Notes under the pieces: model-generated
The model's database searches: none
What the model saw: only the letters and a program-made list of their open reading frames with translations
What the model was told of the DNA's origin: nothing
Translations under genes and position numbers: made by a program
Assembly: GCA_020186115.1 (NCBI GenBank)
Contig: WSYJ01000151.1
Span: 124,001 to 188,000, forward strand
Length of the DNA stretch: 64,000 nt
Direction of reading: 5' to 3'
Source of the DNA: Histomonas meleagridis
Taxonomy: Eukaryota; Parabasalia; Tritrichomonadida; Dientamoebidae
Part shown: piece by piece, positions 42,109 to 52,384 of the stretch
How the letters are laid out: every line of letters begins with the position of its first letter
Numbering within the stretch: position 1 is the first letter of the stretch

Positions 42109-43896
42109 GTGAATAAAATAATCTTCATAGTTTCAATATTACAAATATTAGGAATAACTTTTTTCCTTCAAGGTTTTCTATATCTCAGCCATGAATGTAA
42201 TATTCATAATGAAGAAATTCCGGTTTTCCAAAATTCTCCCAAATTTAAAAGATTAATTTTCGTAATTGTAGATGGTTTAAGGTATGATTATGCTGCTAAG
42301 TATCTTCATAGAACACTTAAATTTTCTAATCATTCATTATTCTATCATACCTATTCAGATCCACCAACATCTACTTTACAAAGAGTTAAAAGCATTTTTA
42401 CAGGGACACTTCCAGTCTTTATTGAAATTGGTAATAATCTAGATGCAGCATTTAAAGTTACAAAAGATAGTATTATAAAACCTTTTTCCAAAATAGGAAA
42501 CATTAGTGCAATCGGTGATCATATATCGGTTGCGCTTTTTGGTGATTATATTAGAAATAAATATACAGTTATATCATATGAAGTTCATGACTTTGATAGT
42601 ACTGATGAAAATGTATATCAAAATCTTCCTAATGTTTTAGCACTTAATGATTCTATATTAATAATTGCTCATTTACTTGGTGTTGATCATATGGGACATT
42701 CATTAGGATTTACTAAATCAAATGAAATTAAAAAAAGAGTTGATGAATATGATATTTTCTTTCATGATAAAATTTTAAAAAAGTTAAATGAAGATGATTT
42801 ATTAATCATTATAAGTGATCATGGAATGACTGATGCAGGTAATCATGGTGGTTCAACATATGGTGAGACATCATCTTTTCTATTTGGATATTCTCCTCTA
42901 GTTCAATTTAATCAAACTTCAAATAAAACTATAAATCAAGTAGACATTTGTCCAACAATTTCTCTACTTTTTGGATTGCCAATTCCAATCACAAATGTAG
43001 GAAGTGTAATAGAAGATTTTTTCCCATATGAATTTCAATTAGCAAAAGAATATAATCATAATCAATTTAAAAAATTATTAGAATATGATAAAATAAAATT
43101 AGATAATATTGAAGATATACATAATTATTATCAAACTCATTATGCAAGTATTGATATAAAAAAAATGTCACTTGGTGCTGGATTAATTTTTTTATCTCTC
43201 TTTTTCCTACCATTTCCAACATCAATTTTTCCGATTTTTCATTCATTATCTCTATTTAGTGATTCATATATTTATGCAGAGAATTTAGTTGTACAATTTT
43301 TTTCAGGAATAATATCTTTATCTTTTTTACCAAGAATAATTGGATTATTTGGCATTCCACGGGAAGATGCAGCATATTATCTATGGATGCCTAATTTACA
43401 TATGGAATCTAGATTCAATTATGGATTAATAAAAATAATTGGTGATCAATATTTACTTCCCTTTATTATATATATTTGGATGATTATTCGAACAAAAGGA
43501 ACAAGTGAATTGATTTATTATTTTTCATTATGTGGATTCTTTGCAACAGGACATCATTGTACTATTTCATCATTAAATTTAGATGCTGCATATGCTTTTG
43601 GAAAATATTTCCAAGTTCTTTCACCTATTTTAGTGTTTTTAAACACTTTTATGTGTGAAATAATAGGAAACATATTTGTAGATGATTATATGAAATTAAT
43701 TACATATAGATCAATTGACTTAGCATGCTTAATTTCATTTATATTATTTAATCCATATCATTTATCTTTATGGAGTGCATTTGCACCTCGTTTAATTTTC
43801 CAATGTTGTTTTAATGTCATTTCTTTAGTTTTTGGAATGATTCATTCATTAATCAGGGAAAGCAAAACCAAAAGAAAATTCTATGAATATATTTAA
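42109..43896 (+). CDS. PIGO: GPI ethanolamine phosphate transferase, PIG-O-like
   Basis: An N-terminal signal anchor (IIFIVSILQILGITFFLQGF) is followed by an alkaline-phosphatase-fold domain. It contains VIVDGLRYDYAAKYL, DPPTSTLQRVKSIFTGTLP (nucleophile region), IAHLLGVDHMGHSLG and ISDHGMTDAGNHGGS, the metal-binding Asp/His set. Several membrane spans follow (about 350-590). The TxxQRxK...TGSLP and LGVDHxGH wording fits PIG-O/Gpi13, which adds ethanolamine phosphate to the third mannose of GPI in the ER. At 595 residues it is short for PIG-O. There is no ATG: the frame opens after a stop at 42082 and the only sensible start is GTG at 42109, about 10 bp after initiator-like TTCAATTCATAAT. A mutated start, a sequencing substitution, or a spliced first exon are possible. 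Confidence 0.78.
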   Translation: MNKIIFIVSILQILGITFFLQGFLYLSHECNIHNEEIPVFQNSPKFKRLIFVIVDGLRYDYAAKYLHRTLKFSNHSLFYHTYSDPPTSTLQRVKSIFTGTLPVFIEIGNNLDAAFKVTKDSIIKPFSKIGNISAIGDHISVALFGDYIRNKYTVISYEVHDFDSTDENVYQNLPNVLALNDSILIIAHLLGVDHMGHSLGFTKSNEIKKRVDEYDIFFHDKILKKLNEDDLLIIISDHGMTDAGNHGGSTYGETSSFLFGYSPLVQFNQTSNKTINQVDICPTISLLFGLPIPITNVGSVIEDFFPYEFQLAKEYNHNQFKKLLEYDKIKLDNIEDIHNYYQTHYASIDIKKMSLGAGLIFLSLFFLPFPTSIFPIFHSLSLFSDSYIYAENLVVQFFSGIISLSFLPRIIGLFGIPREDAAYYLWMPNLHMESRFNYGLIKIIGDQYLLPFIIYIWMIIRTKGTSELIYYFSLCGFFATGHHCTISSLNLDAAYAFGKYFQVLSPILVFLNTFMCEIIGNIFVDDYMKLITYRSIDLACLISFILFNPYHLSLWSAFAPRLIFQCCFNVISLVFGMIHSLIRESKTKRKFYEYI

Positions 43897-44377
43897 AATT
43901 TTCTCCCTTTCTACATTTAATAAAAACCTATTAAATATATAAATCTTTAATATAAAATTTATTCATGTCATTCACTTATTTATTTGCCGTAATAAAAATA
44001 TTTGTATAAAAATCAGCAAGATTTAATGATCAAATAAGTAACCAGAAAATTATGTCAACTCCTCAAAAAAATCGAAATTTGAAACCTAAAATTAATAAAA
44101 TATTAATAAAATTTTTACATCATGATATTAGTATTGTGAAGATTTATGGTGATACTTTTTGTTTTTGATTGCTAGCATAAAAAATGTTATATTTGTTGGA
44201 TGTATTGAATAAAATAAATAACAGTCATTTAATAAATACAATATTTGGTAAAATATTTTAAAATACATTTGCTTACAGTTATTTCTTGTTCCTTTAAATT
44301 ATCCGAAGTGAATTATCAAAAAACTTCAAACCATATTCGAATCTTATTTATTAAAACTTTTTTTATTATTATTTCAT
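43897..44377. other. Intergenic, no gene seen
   Basis: AT-rich sequence between the convergent PIG-O-like and UBL-Sel1 genes. No structure was recognised. Confidence 0.4.
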
Positions 44378-47300
44378 TTATCTCAAATTGAATTGATCGA
44401 TAAGATTCCTCGCCAAGGGGTGCCCCATTTCCATTGCCTTATTCAACAATTCTTCTGCCTTTTTCATATCCTTTTCAGTTCCCAACCCCATAATCAAACA
44501 ATAAGCGTAACTATACAAAGCGTTTGGTTCGTTTTCCTTTGCCGCGGATTTAAAGTATTGCACAGCAGTTCTTTCAGGGTTATCGAATATTGCTCCTCTT
44601 TTATTCAAAGCCATTGTTCCACATAAAGTTATTGCGTTAATGTTACCATTATTTGCAGCATTTCGTGCGTATGTATAAGCTTCATCATCATCAACATCGT
44701 CATTACTATCTAAGAATTTATAATATGCGTAAATATACATTGCTTCATAACAATTTTCTTTTGCTGATTCTTTTAATAACTTCATTGCCTTCTCTTTATT
44801 TTGTTGTACTTTATCATTATTTAATAATAAAATCGCTAAATTATATTTCGCTAATACATGTCCATTATTTGCAGCATTTTCTAACATTGTTTGTGCTTCT
44901 GCTTCATTATGACTATTTTCATTATTCGATGTCATTAATAATATACCACAATTAAACATGGCTTCGACAATTCCTGATTCTGCTGCATGTCTTAAATATG
45001 TTAATGCTAAGTTTTGATCCTTAAAGACGCCTTTACCTTCTGCTAATGCTAATCCATAATTACATGCAGCATTCATGTCATCATTTGCAGCTTTTTCGAA
45101 GTATTTAACTGCTTCTTTATATGTACTTTCATCTTTCATTAAGATAACACCGGCACAATTCATGGATTTAATATGTCCCATTTCTGCAGCTTTCTTATAA
45201 TACTTTAATGCTTCTGTTTCATTCTTTTCATGATTTAATAATTCGGCATATTCAAATAATGCTTCACATTCATCAAAATCAACTGCCTTTAATAACCATT
45301 TTCGTCCTTTATCAATGTCCTTAGTACAACCAATACCAAACATTAACATATGTGAATATTTGGACATTGATTTAGAATGTCCTTTCTTAGCAGAAAACTT
45401 AAAGTTCTTAAATGCTTTCTCTAAATTCTTATCAGTACCATTCCCAACTTCTTGTAATAAAGCCTTTTGATAATGTGCTTCAACATTATTATATTGAGCT
45501 GATTCTTTAAAGTATTTAAATGCTTCTTCATAATTTTGTGCTACTCCATTACCATTTAAATATAACATACCTAACCCTAACATACCATTAGAATCATTAT
45601 TATTTGCTGATTTCTCATAATATTCAAATGCGTTTTGGATGTCTTGTGGTACACCTAAACCTTTTTCATATAAACGTCCTAAATAATATAATGATTGAAT
45701 ATCCCCTAAATCAATAGCACATCGATAAAAACTTGCGGCTTCTTCATAATTAACACTTGTTCCTTTACCTTCTTCTAACATACGTGCATAATGAAACATC
45801 CCTTCAATATTACGCATAAAAGCTGCTTTCTTAAATAATGTAAATGCTTCATAATATTTCCCTTCTTTAAGATAATTCTTTCCTCCTTCTACACATGCAT
45901 TAGAATCTCCAAATTCTGCTGCTTTTAATAACCATTTTTGGATTTCTTCTTCTTCGCCATTATTTTCACGTAATATTTTGATCAAATCTAACATCGCGGG
46001 TACAAATTCTTGTTCAGAAGCTTTCCGTAATAATTTTAATGCTCCTGAAATATTCCCTTCTTTAGCATAAATCATTCCTAATCGATGTTGTGCTAATGCT
46101 ACATCTAATTTAGCTGATTCTTCTAAACATTCTAATGAACGTTTCGAATCAGCTGTTAACCCACGTCCTTCTTCTAATATTAATGATAAATAATATAATG
46201 CTAATGGATGTTTCTTTTCTGCTGCTTCTTGGATTAATTCTGCTGCTTGTGTATCATCTTCACCAAATTCTAACATTAAAAATCCATATTGGAATTTGGA
46301 CTCAATTAACCCTGATTGTGATGCTTGTCTAAAGTAATTTAATGCTTCCATCTTATTATTAAGAATAGTTTGATCATCATATCCAAGTTTCTCTAATAAT
46401 AATAAACCTAATGCTTCCATAGCTTCTGGTAATTTCTTATTCGCTGCTTCTTTTAAGTATCGAATAACTTCATTACGATTTTGTGGATATTGTGGTGAAT
46501 CCTTTAAGATCATTGCTAAATAATACATAGCTAAGATATCTTTCTTAGATGCCTTAATTAAGTTCTTTAAAGCTAAATCTTTGTTTTTCTCTGTACCAAT
46601 TCCATATAATTGACATACGCCTACAAATCGAACACATTTTAAATACCCTGAAGTTTCTGCTGATTCATTTGCGATTCTAAATGCTTCTTCTGGATCTTTC
46701 TTACATCCAATACCTCTAAGTAACATATTACATAACAATAATATCGATGGTTTATGTGCTTTTTTGGCACATTTCTGTATAAGTTCAAAAGCTTTTTCTT
46801 CATTCTTTTCACATCCATCACCTCGTAATATCATTTTAGCTAAATGGAATCGTGATTCTTTATCATCATCTTTATAAGCTTGTTCTAAATATTCATAAGC
46901 TTTTGTAAAATCTCGTTGTACTTCATAACCTCTTTTATACATTATCCCTAAAATTCGTTTTGCTTTAGCATGACCTTTTTCTGCAGATAACTTTGCATAT
47001 TCATAAGCTTTTCCATATTGTTTCTTAGCGAAATGTTGATTAGCTAAATAATATAATGCTGAAGCATTACCTCTTTTAGCTGCTTCTTTCATTTTATCAT
47101 AACCTCCTTCATCTCCTTCTTTAATTAATATTTTAGCATACGTTTTCATTGCTGGTGGATATTTCTCGACATCTGCCTTTTGAAGATATTGTTTAGCTTG
47201 ATTATGATCTTTAATATCTGCTCGATCTTTAAGTATTAAATATGCTAATTTAGTCTCCGATAATACATGCCCTAATTTAGCTGCTTTCTTAAAGTAACTA

Positions 47301-48541
47301 CATGCTTCATAATCTTTCCCATTCTTTAATTCCATTAACCCAAATAAATATTGAGCTCCAATATGTCCTTCATCTGCTGCTCGATGTGCTAATGTATACG
47401 CATATTTCTCTTCTTCTTCGGGTAATATCCCATTAAACATTAAGTTGGCATAATCAGCCATGGCTGATAAATGTCCTCCATCTGAAGCTTTCTTATAATA
47501 TTCTGCCGCTAAATTAATGTCTTTAGTGACATTAATACCATTTAATAACATATTAGCATAGATATAACAAAATGATAAATCGCCATTATCTGCGGGTTCT
47601 TTAATTTCGGTGTTAACTAACGACATGGCTTCCTCATCATTGGTCCCATATAACGTAAATTTGGCTTTGAGACGATAATATGAAAATAAGCAATCTTCAT
47701 CATCACATTTAATTCCATCAAATTGTAAGTAATTGGTATCGGCATCAATGTCCTTACGTGGTAATAAGGTCCGTTTGATTTCACCAATTGTCGTTTGGGC
47801 ATTAAATATCGATTGGACTTCTCCCGAATTAGATGAAAAAATGGCACTAAGTGATCCTGTAAGTTCAAGTGTGAAGACAGCAAAGTCCTTTTCGCCTGAG
47901 AATTTATGTAATGGCTTGTCATCTTTGACTAATTCATCTTTATGATAGACTGCTAAATTTTCACTGTTGATTTCATAACGTTTTTGAATTTCACCCTTCA
48001 TAAATTTGATGTCTTTGCTTTTTGGTACTGAAACTTCAATTAATAAATCACTTCCAAGTGTACAATAAGCCATAACAAAGTCTTCGGGTAATTCTGGCTT
48101 GCGTGCACAAAAAACTGTATCTGTTTCTCTGTACATACGATCTATTACTAAGTGTGATTGTTCTTTTAATATTTGTCCATTAAGAATTAGATAATGTTTT
48201 TCTGGATCAAGACCACTTTTATCAAAGAATTTTTTGGCAATCGTGCCGACTTTTGTTGTTGGGACTACTTCAAAAGCAAATGTTTTACCTTCAGGTGATT
48301 TTATATGTAAATCTAATGAACCAATTAAAGCAGGCCGTGCAATAACAAGAGACCCATCTGTGACACCATCGTTTTCTATTTGTCCTTCTGGTAATTCATG
48401 ACGTTGAAAATACAATTTAAATGCATATCTTCCAGGTAAGAATCCTGCGTTTACGATTTCATCAGACACCATCTGCTTTGTAGATTTTTCTTTTATGTTC
48501 AAAGCACGATAGCGCTTGCCAATTCCTACGAATATCTTCAT
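44378..48541 (-). CDS. Ubiquitin-like domain x4 plus Sel1-repeat giant protein
   Basis: The 1387-residue product starts MKIFVGIGKRYRAL. About 1-300 hold four ubiquitin-like modules: near 1-70, 72-148 (LDLHIKSPEGKTFAFEVVPT, LILNGQILKEQS), 155-228 and 230-300 (FDGIKCDDEDCLFSYY). From about 312 to the end there are about 28-30 Sel1-like repeats (A..YY..AA..G...A...LG.+Y..G.GV..D...A). Sel1/TPR-like solenoids build adaptor complexes, in ER-associated degradation among other places. No signal peptide or membrane span is present, so a cytosolic scaffold is likely. The UBLs lack a C-terminal Gly-Gly and are not conjugating ubiquitin. The frame is intact through a long repeat array. AACCGTTACTG lies about 15 bp before the start. 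Confidence 0.85.
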   Translation of the reverse strand: MKIFVGIGKRYRALNIKEKSTKQMVSDEIVNAGFLPGRYAFKLYFQRHELPEGQIENDGVTDGSLVIARPALIGSLDLHIKSPEGKTFAFEVVPTTKVGTIAKKFFDKSGLDPEKHYLILNGQILKEQSHLVIDRMYRETDTVFCARKPELPEDFVMAYCTLGSDLLIEVSVPKSKDIKFMKGEIQKRYEINSENLAVYHKDELVKDDKPLHKFSGEKDFAVFTLELTGSLSAIFSSNSGEVQSIFNAQTTIGEIKRTLLPRKDIDADTNYLQFDGIKCDDEDCLFSYYRLKAKFTLYGTNDEEAMSLVNTEIKEPADNGDLSFCYIYANMLLNGINVTKDINLAAEYYKKASDGGHLSAMADYANLMFNGILPEEEEKYAYTLAHRAADEGHIGAQYLFGLMELKNGKDYEACSYFKKAAKLGHVLSETKLAYLILKDRADIKDHNQAKQYLQKADVEKYPPAMKTYAKILIKEGDEGGYDKMKEAAKRGNASALYYLANQHFAKKQYGKAYEYAKLSAEKGHAKAKRILGIMYKRGYEVQRDFTKAYEYLEQAYKDDDKESRFHLAKMILRGDGCEKNEEKAFELIQKCAKKAHKPSILLLCNMLLRGIGCKKDPEEAFRIANESAETSGYLKCVRFVGVCQLYGIGTEKNKDLALKNLIKASKKDILAMYYLAMILKDSPQYPQNRNEVIRYLKEAANKKLPEAMEALGLLLLEKLGYDDQTILNNKMEALNYFRQASQSGLIESKFQYGFLMLEFGEDDTQAAELIQEAAEKKHPLALYYLSLILEEGRGLTADSKRSLECLEESAKLDVALAQHRLGMIYAKEGNISGALKLLRKASEQEFVPAMLDLIKILRENNGEEEEIQKWLLKAAEFGDSNACVEGGKNYLKEGKYYEAFTLFKKAAFMRNIEGMFHYARMLEEGKGTSVNYEEAASFYRCAIDLGDIQSLYYLGRLYEKGLGVPQDIQNAFEYYEKSANNNDSNGMLGLGMLYLNGNGVAQNYEEAFKYFKESAQYNNVEAHYQKALLQEVGNGTDKNLEKAFKNFKFSAKKGHSKSMSKYSHMLMFGIGCTKDIDKGRKWLLKAVDFDECEALFEYAELLNHEKNETEALKYYKKAAEMGHIKSMNCAGVILMKDESTYKEAVKYFEKAANDDMNAACNYGLALAEGKGVFKDQNLALTYLRHAAESGIVEAMFNCGILLMTSNNENSHNEAEAQTMLENAANNGHVLAKYNLAILLLNNDKVQQNKEKAMKLLKESAKENCYEAMYIYAYYKFLDSNDDVDDDEAYTYARNAANNGNINAITLCGTMALNKRGAIFDNPERTAVQYFKSAAKENEPNALYSYAYCLIMGLGTEKDMKKAEELLNKAMEMGHPLARNLIDQFNLR

Positions 48542-48790
48542 GCAAAAATTAAGCTTTTCAGTAACGGTTTGAGGGTCTCAAAAACTTGTATCGGTGACGT
48601 TTAGTCCTTTAAGGTTATTGTAAACATTTCATTATTATCATATTTCATTATTAATCACATATACTATAGCATAACTACAACATAACAATAATACACAAAG
48701 ATTATTTTGAATTAGGATAAAAAAACCTCAAATTTATCTTGTAAACATTAGGAAAAACAATAAAAAATTTATCATTTTTATTTAGTTATA

Positions 48791-50173
48791 TTATATTATA
48801 TCCAATAGAAACATTACTTTCGGGTTTTCTATGTTATTTTGTAAAAATCCAATAAATTCTTCTTTATAAAATGAATCTGGAATTTGTATTTCATGAGCTA
48901 CATAATAATTTATAATTATGCATAAAGCTTCTAAACAAAAGTCATCAATTACTTGAGAATCAAAATAATTGATGAATTCATTAATTAAATCATTTTGTTC
49001 GATTATTTGAATCATTGCATCGAAGTTTATTTGCATTGCTTTAGCTATTGTATGCATTGCATAAGTTTTTGTTTTAAATGATAATGATAAATATGAAATA
49101 ATATTATCGAAAACACCTTTTTCAATTGCAATTACAATAAAATTATTATTCTTTTGGAATGCAATGTCACAAAACTTACAAAAAACATTAAAACTTTTTA
49201 CTGCTTTCCAAACCTTATCAAACCTTTGATAACAATCAAGCATTTGTTTATATATATCCCAATTAATACAAGGTAAAAACATATTACATAAAGATGAATT
49301 TAGAAATGTTATCCATAATTTACATATTTCGGAATGACATATAAAATTATCATTATCAGAAAGAATATTAAAAAGTTTTTCTTTTGATATTATATTATCA
49401 CAAATTTCTATTATAAATCGTTCATCTTTAAGACATAAGTCATTCATTATAATTATATATTTCTCTAACTCGTCTGGATATTCATTTTCAGTTGGTATAA
49501 ACAAATCTTTCGACAAAATTCTTAAAATTATTATACAATCGTCGGATGAAAATATAGGATTAGGAATTAATGAATGAAAAATTTCTAACACGTGAAAAGA
49601 AATTACCGTAAAATGTGCTTGAAATGCAAAATTTTGAAGTTTTACAAATCTTTCAATGATTGAATGAATATCGAATATCTCTGGATGATCACTAAAAAAT
49701 AGTCGAAACAAATTAATTAAACGTATCGGGATCCTGTTTAAATTTTTTTCAGCGTAAAAAGAATCATTGATATTAGATGGATTTTCATTAGGTAAGTATG
49801 TGGCTGAATTAAGTAAAGTATTTGCAAACATAGGATTTATTAAAAAATCACAATATTCTTTATAATTAGTATAAAGAAAATTTAAAATATATAATACATA
49901 TGCATAGGAATCTAAATCAATGGGCTGGAAAAATTGTTCCATAATATAACTACCACATAAATTAACGAAAAAAGAAACATCAGATTTTATTGCAGATTGA
50001 AGAAAATCAATAATTTCGGTAAAAAATCGATATTTTTCATGAATTTGAAAGTTTGCTAAATTTGTAAAATTTTGCATAAATCCACGAATTTGTATATCTT
50101 TCATAATAATTTCGTTTTCTGTAAAATTATGTCTTATAGTATTTGGTTTGATAATTTTGTAATCATTTCTCAT
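48791..50173 (-). CDS. Helical-repeat (armadillo-like) protein of unknown function
   Basis: The 460-residue product starts MRNDYKIIKPNTIRHN at 50173. Longer forms need a non-ATG start and would overlap the divergent TBC gene. The sequence is a run of amphipathic helices (for example FFTEIIDFLQSAIKSDVSFF, DNIISYLSLSFKTKTYAMHT, CLEALCIIINYYVAHE) of armadillo/HEAT type. Trichomonads have many such uncharacterised proteins. No catalytic motif, signal peptide or clear membrane span is visible. The start is 60 bp from that of the divergent RabGAP, so they may share a promoter. Confidence 0.6.
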   Translation of the reverse strand: MRNDYKIIKPNTIRHNFTENEIIMKDIQIRGFMQNFTNLANFQIHEKYRFFTEIIDFLQSAIKSDVSFFVNLCGSYIMEQFFQPIDLDSYAYVLYILNFLYTNYKEYCDFLINPMFANTLLNSATYLPNENPSNINDSFYAEKNLNRIPIRLINLFRLFFSDHPEIFDIHSIIERFVKLQNFAFQAHFTVISFHVLEIFHSLIPNPIFSSDDCIIILRILSKDLFIPTENEYPDELEKYIIIMNDLCLKDERFIIEICDNIISKEKLFNILSDNDNFICHSEICKLWITFLNSSLCNMFLPCINWDIYKQMLDCYQRFDKVWKAVKSFNVFCKFCDIAFQKNNNFIVIAIEKGVFDNIISYLSLSFKTKTYAMHTIAKAMQINFDAMIQIIEQNDLINEFINYFDSQVIDDFCLEALCIIINYYVAHEIQIPDSFYKEEFIGFLQNNIENPKVMFLLDII

Positions 50174-50233
50174 GTAATTTTTGTGAAATGTCAAAAAATA
50201 TTCAATAGAAATAAGTTTGCCAAATAAAAATAA

Positions 50234-51814
50234 ATGGATAAGAGACAAGTCATAAGAATTAATCAAGTATCCTTTGAAGCAATGCCAGGAAAAGTTTACT
50301 TTGGAAGCTTGTATTTATGTGTAAGTCAAAATACTTATTATTTTGAATGGATCCCAAAAGAAGATTTTTATTCCGAATTTCTTTCACCAAATTCAAATTT
50401 CTTATTATTAATATTTTTAAGTGATATAAAAGAAATCATCGTTCATAATGAATCAATGAAAACAATTGCGCTAACATTTATTATGCAAAAATCAATTGAA
50501 ATCCCACCCTTTATATTACATAGTTTTTCACAAGCAGTTATATCTCAGCTTATAGAATTTCTTCATTTTAAAAAATTACTCTATGAATCACCAACAACAA
50601 AATTCAAATATCAAATCAATCAACCAAAAAATTTTCTTGGCTTTTTTAAAGACAACAATAAACATACAACAGCAGAACAAGTTATGTTTTTATCAGAACA
50701 TATAAAGTTTTTATCAAGATTAAATCAAAATGATTTAACTCAATCAGAGCCATTATCTTTATCAGATTGTTTAATATTTTTTGAAGAAAACAAAACAAGT
50801 CAACACTTTGATAAACTAAAACAAGAAATCTTTAAAAGAGGACTTCAAGATGATGCAAGAAGATTCATTTGGCCTATGCTTCTTGGAGTAACATCGCCAC
50901 TTATGACACCGGAAGAAAACGATTCTGTAATGAAGAACAAAATCGAAGAATACAAAATAATTAAGAATCAATATAAATCCATTTTATCATCACAAACCTC
51001 TGAAATCAAAGAAATAAGTGAAGTTTTAAGAGTAATTGATAATGATGTTAAAAGAACTGACCGTAATTTACCACAATTTCAAGATGATAATCATCCAAAT
51101 CTTAATCTTTTAAGAAATGTTTTGGCATGCTATGCTCTATATAATAAAGACACTGAATACGTACAAGGTATGGGTGATTATCTATCCCCATTAATAGTTT
51201 TGTACATCAAAGAATGGGAAAATGAAGAAACCGCAATTTTCTTTGAAAAAGGAAAAGTGACGCGCGATGCTGCTGAAGCTTTTTTGTTTTGGCTTTTATG
51301 CGGGATCTTATCAATTACCCAACAAGATAGAATGTTTGCTGACCTTGCAGGGGTACAACAATTTGTTGTTGATCGGGTATTAGCTATTTCAACAATGTAT
51401 CACTCTTCATTAAAGAAATGGATCACGAAAAATAACTTAGGATCTTTGGTGTTCCTTTATAGGCCAATAATTCTTCTATGTAAGCGAGAATTTCCTATGG
51501 CCATTGTACTAAGAATATGGGACTCATTTTTATCTCATCCAAAGACTTATGCATTTACAAGGTTTTTCCTTGCTGGATTGCTTATAGAGTTATTCCCTTA
51601 TTTGATGATGCAGACAAATGGATGTGCTGGCGATGTGATGAATTTGACAGATCGGATAATCGGAACAATTGATGGAATGGCAACTCTAAACCTTGCCGTA
51701 GAACTAGAAGAGATTTGTCAAACCGGAAATAGACAGTTAGAATGGATTTTAGAAGAACTTCCAGATAAAACAGAAATTAGGGATTACCAACCAAAACTTC
51801 TTAAGCTTAAGTGA
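50234..51814 (+). CDS. TBC-domain RabGAP, TBC1D15/Gyp7-like
   Basis: The 526-residue product starts MDKRQVIRINQVSF. The N-terminal 190 residues resemble the TBC1D15-type region preceding the GAP domain. The TBC domain (about 205-450) has GLQDDARRFIWPMLLG, VIDNDVKRTDRN (arginine finger IxxDxxRT), EYVQGMGDYLSPL (glutamine finger YxQG) and RPIILLCKREFPMAIVLRIW. Both fingers are intact, in contrast to the TBC protein at 40450-41721, so active GAP is expected. The substrate in this family is often Rab7 or a related endosomal Rab. With the Vps33-like and PROPPIN genes it fits endolysosomal traffic. Confidence 0.88.
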   Translation: MDKRQVIRINQVSFEAMPGKVYFGSLYLCVSQNTYYFEWIPKEDFYSEFLSPNSNFLLLIFLSDIKEIIVHNESMKTIALTFIMQKSIEIPPFILHSFSQAVISQLIEFLHFKKLLYESPTTKFKYQINQPKNFLGFFKDNNKHTTAEQVMFLSEHIKFLSRLNQNDLTQSEPLSLSDCLIFFEENKTSQHFDKLKQEIFKRGLQDDARRFIWPMLLGVTSPLMTPEENDSVMKNKIEEYKIIKNQYKSILSSQTSEIKEISEVLRVIDNDVKRTDRNLPQFQDDNHPNLNLLRNVLACYALYNKDTEYVQGMGDYLSPLIVLYIKEWENEETAIFFEKGKVTRDAAEAFLFWLLCGILSITQQDRMFADLAGVQQFVVDRVLAISTMYHSSLKKWITKNNLGSLVFLYRPIILLCKREFPMAIVLRIWDSFLSHPKTYAFTRFFLAGLLIELFPYLMMQTNGCAGDVMNLTDRIIGTIDGMATLNLAVELEEICQTGNRQLEWILEELPDKTEIRDYQPKLLKLK

Positions 51815-52384
51815 AGATAAGATTGTTATATCAATAAAACTTTCATGATAGAAAACAAGATGATTAAGATTTTTTTTTACTTTTGAAATGTATTATATTT
51901 CAGATTTCCAAAAAATTTTAGAAAACCAAAAGGACAATTGGAATTATTATGAATTTAATATATGTTCAAAATGAAATAAATTTTTTGTTTTAATTTGGAA
52001 AATGAATACGTATTTTCTAATGTTAATACTGAAATAATTAGTTTGATTCCAATATATTGAATTGGTGATATATCATTATATTAAACATGAAATTGTTATC
52101 CGACTGCAAAGAATTTAAATTGGAATCAAAAAAATTCAACAAGAAGTTAAACCTCATAAAGAGATTGGATGATGAGATCGAAAAGTTGGAAAAGAAAAAG
52201 AAAAAGAAAAAAAAACTCGATCCAATAAAACAAAAAATCGAAGAAATATGGAGAACAACAAACATATTGATACCAATAGTTATTTGTTCATGAAAAAAAC
52301 TTCAACATGCGAAAAGATAAGGTATTTGAAAGAGCATTTATACAATTTATGATGGATCATGGAACCAGTTCATATAAAAAATTT
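51815..52384. other. Intergenic, no convincing gene
   Basis: It holds a Lys-rich 68-codon frame (52087-52293, KKKKKKKKLDPIKQKIEEIW). Its composition is that of an A-rich tract, and no homologous feature was recognised. I do not call it a gene. Confidence 0.4.

Noticed and set aside
52087-52293. Lys-rich 68-codon frame
   Set aside because: Lys-rich composition follows an A-rich tract; no conserved feature and no support for expression.
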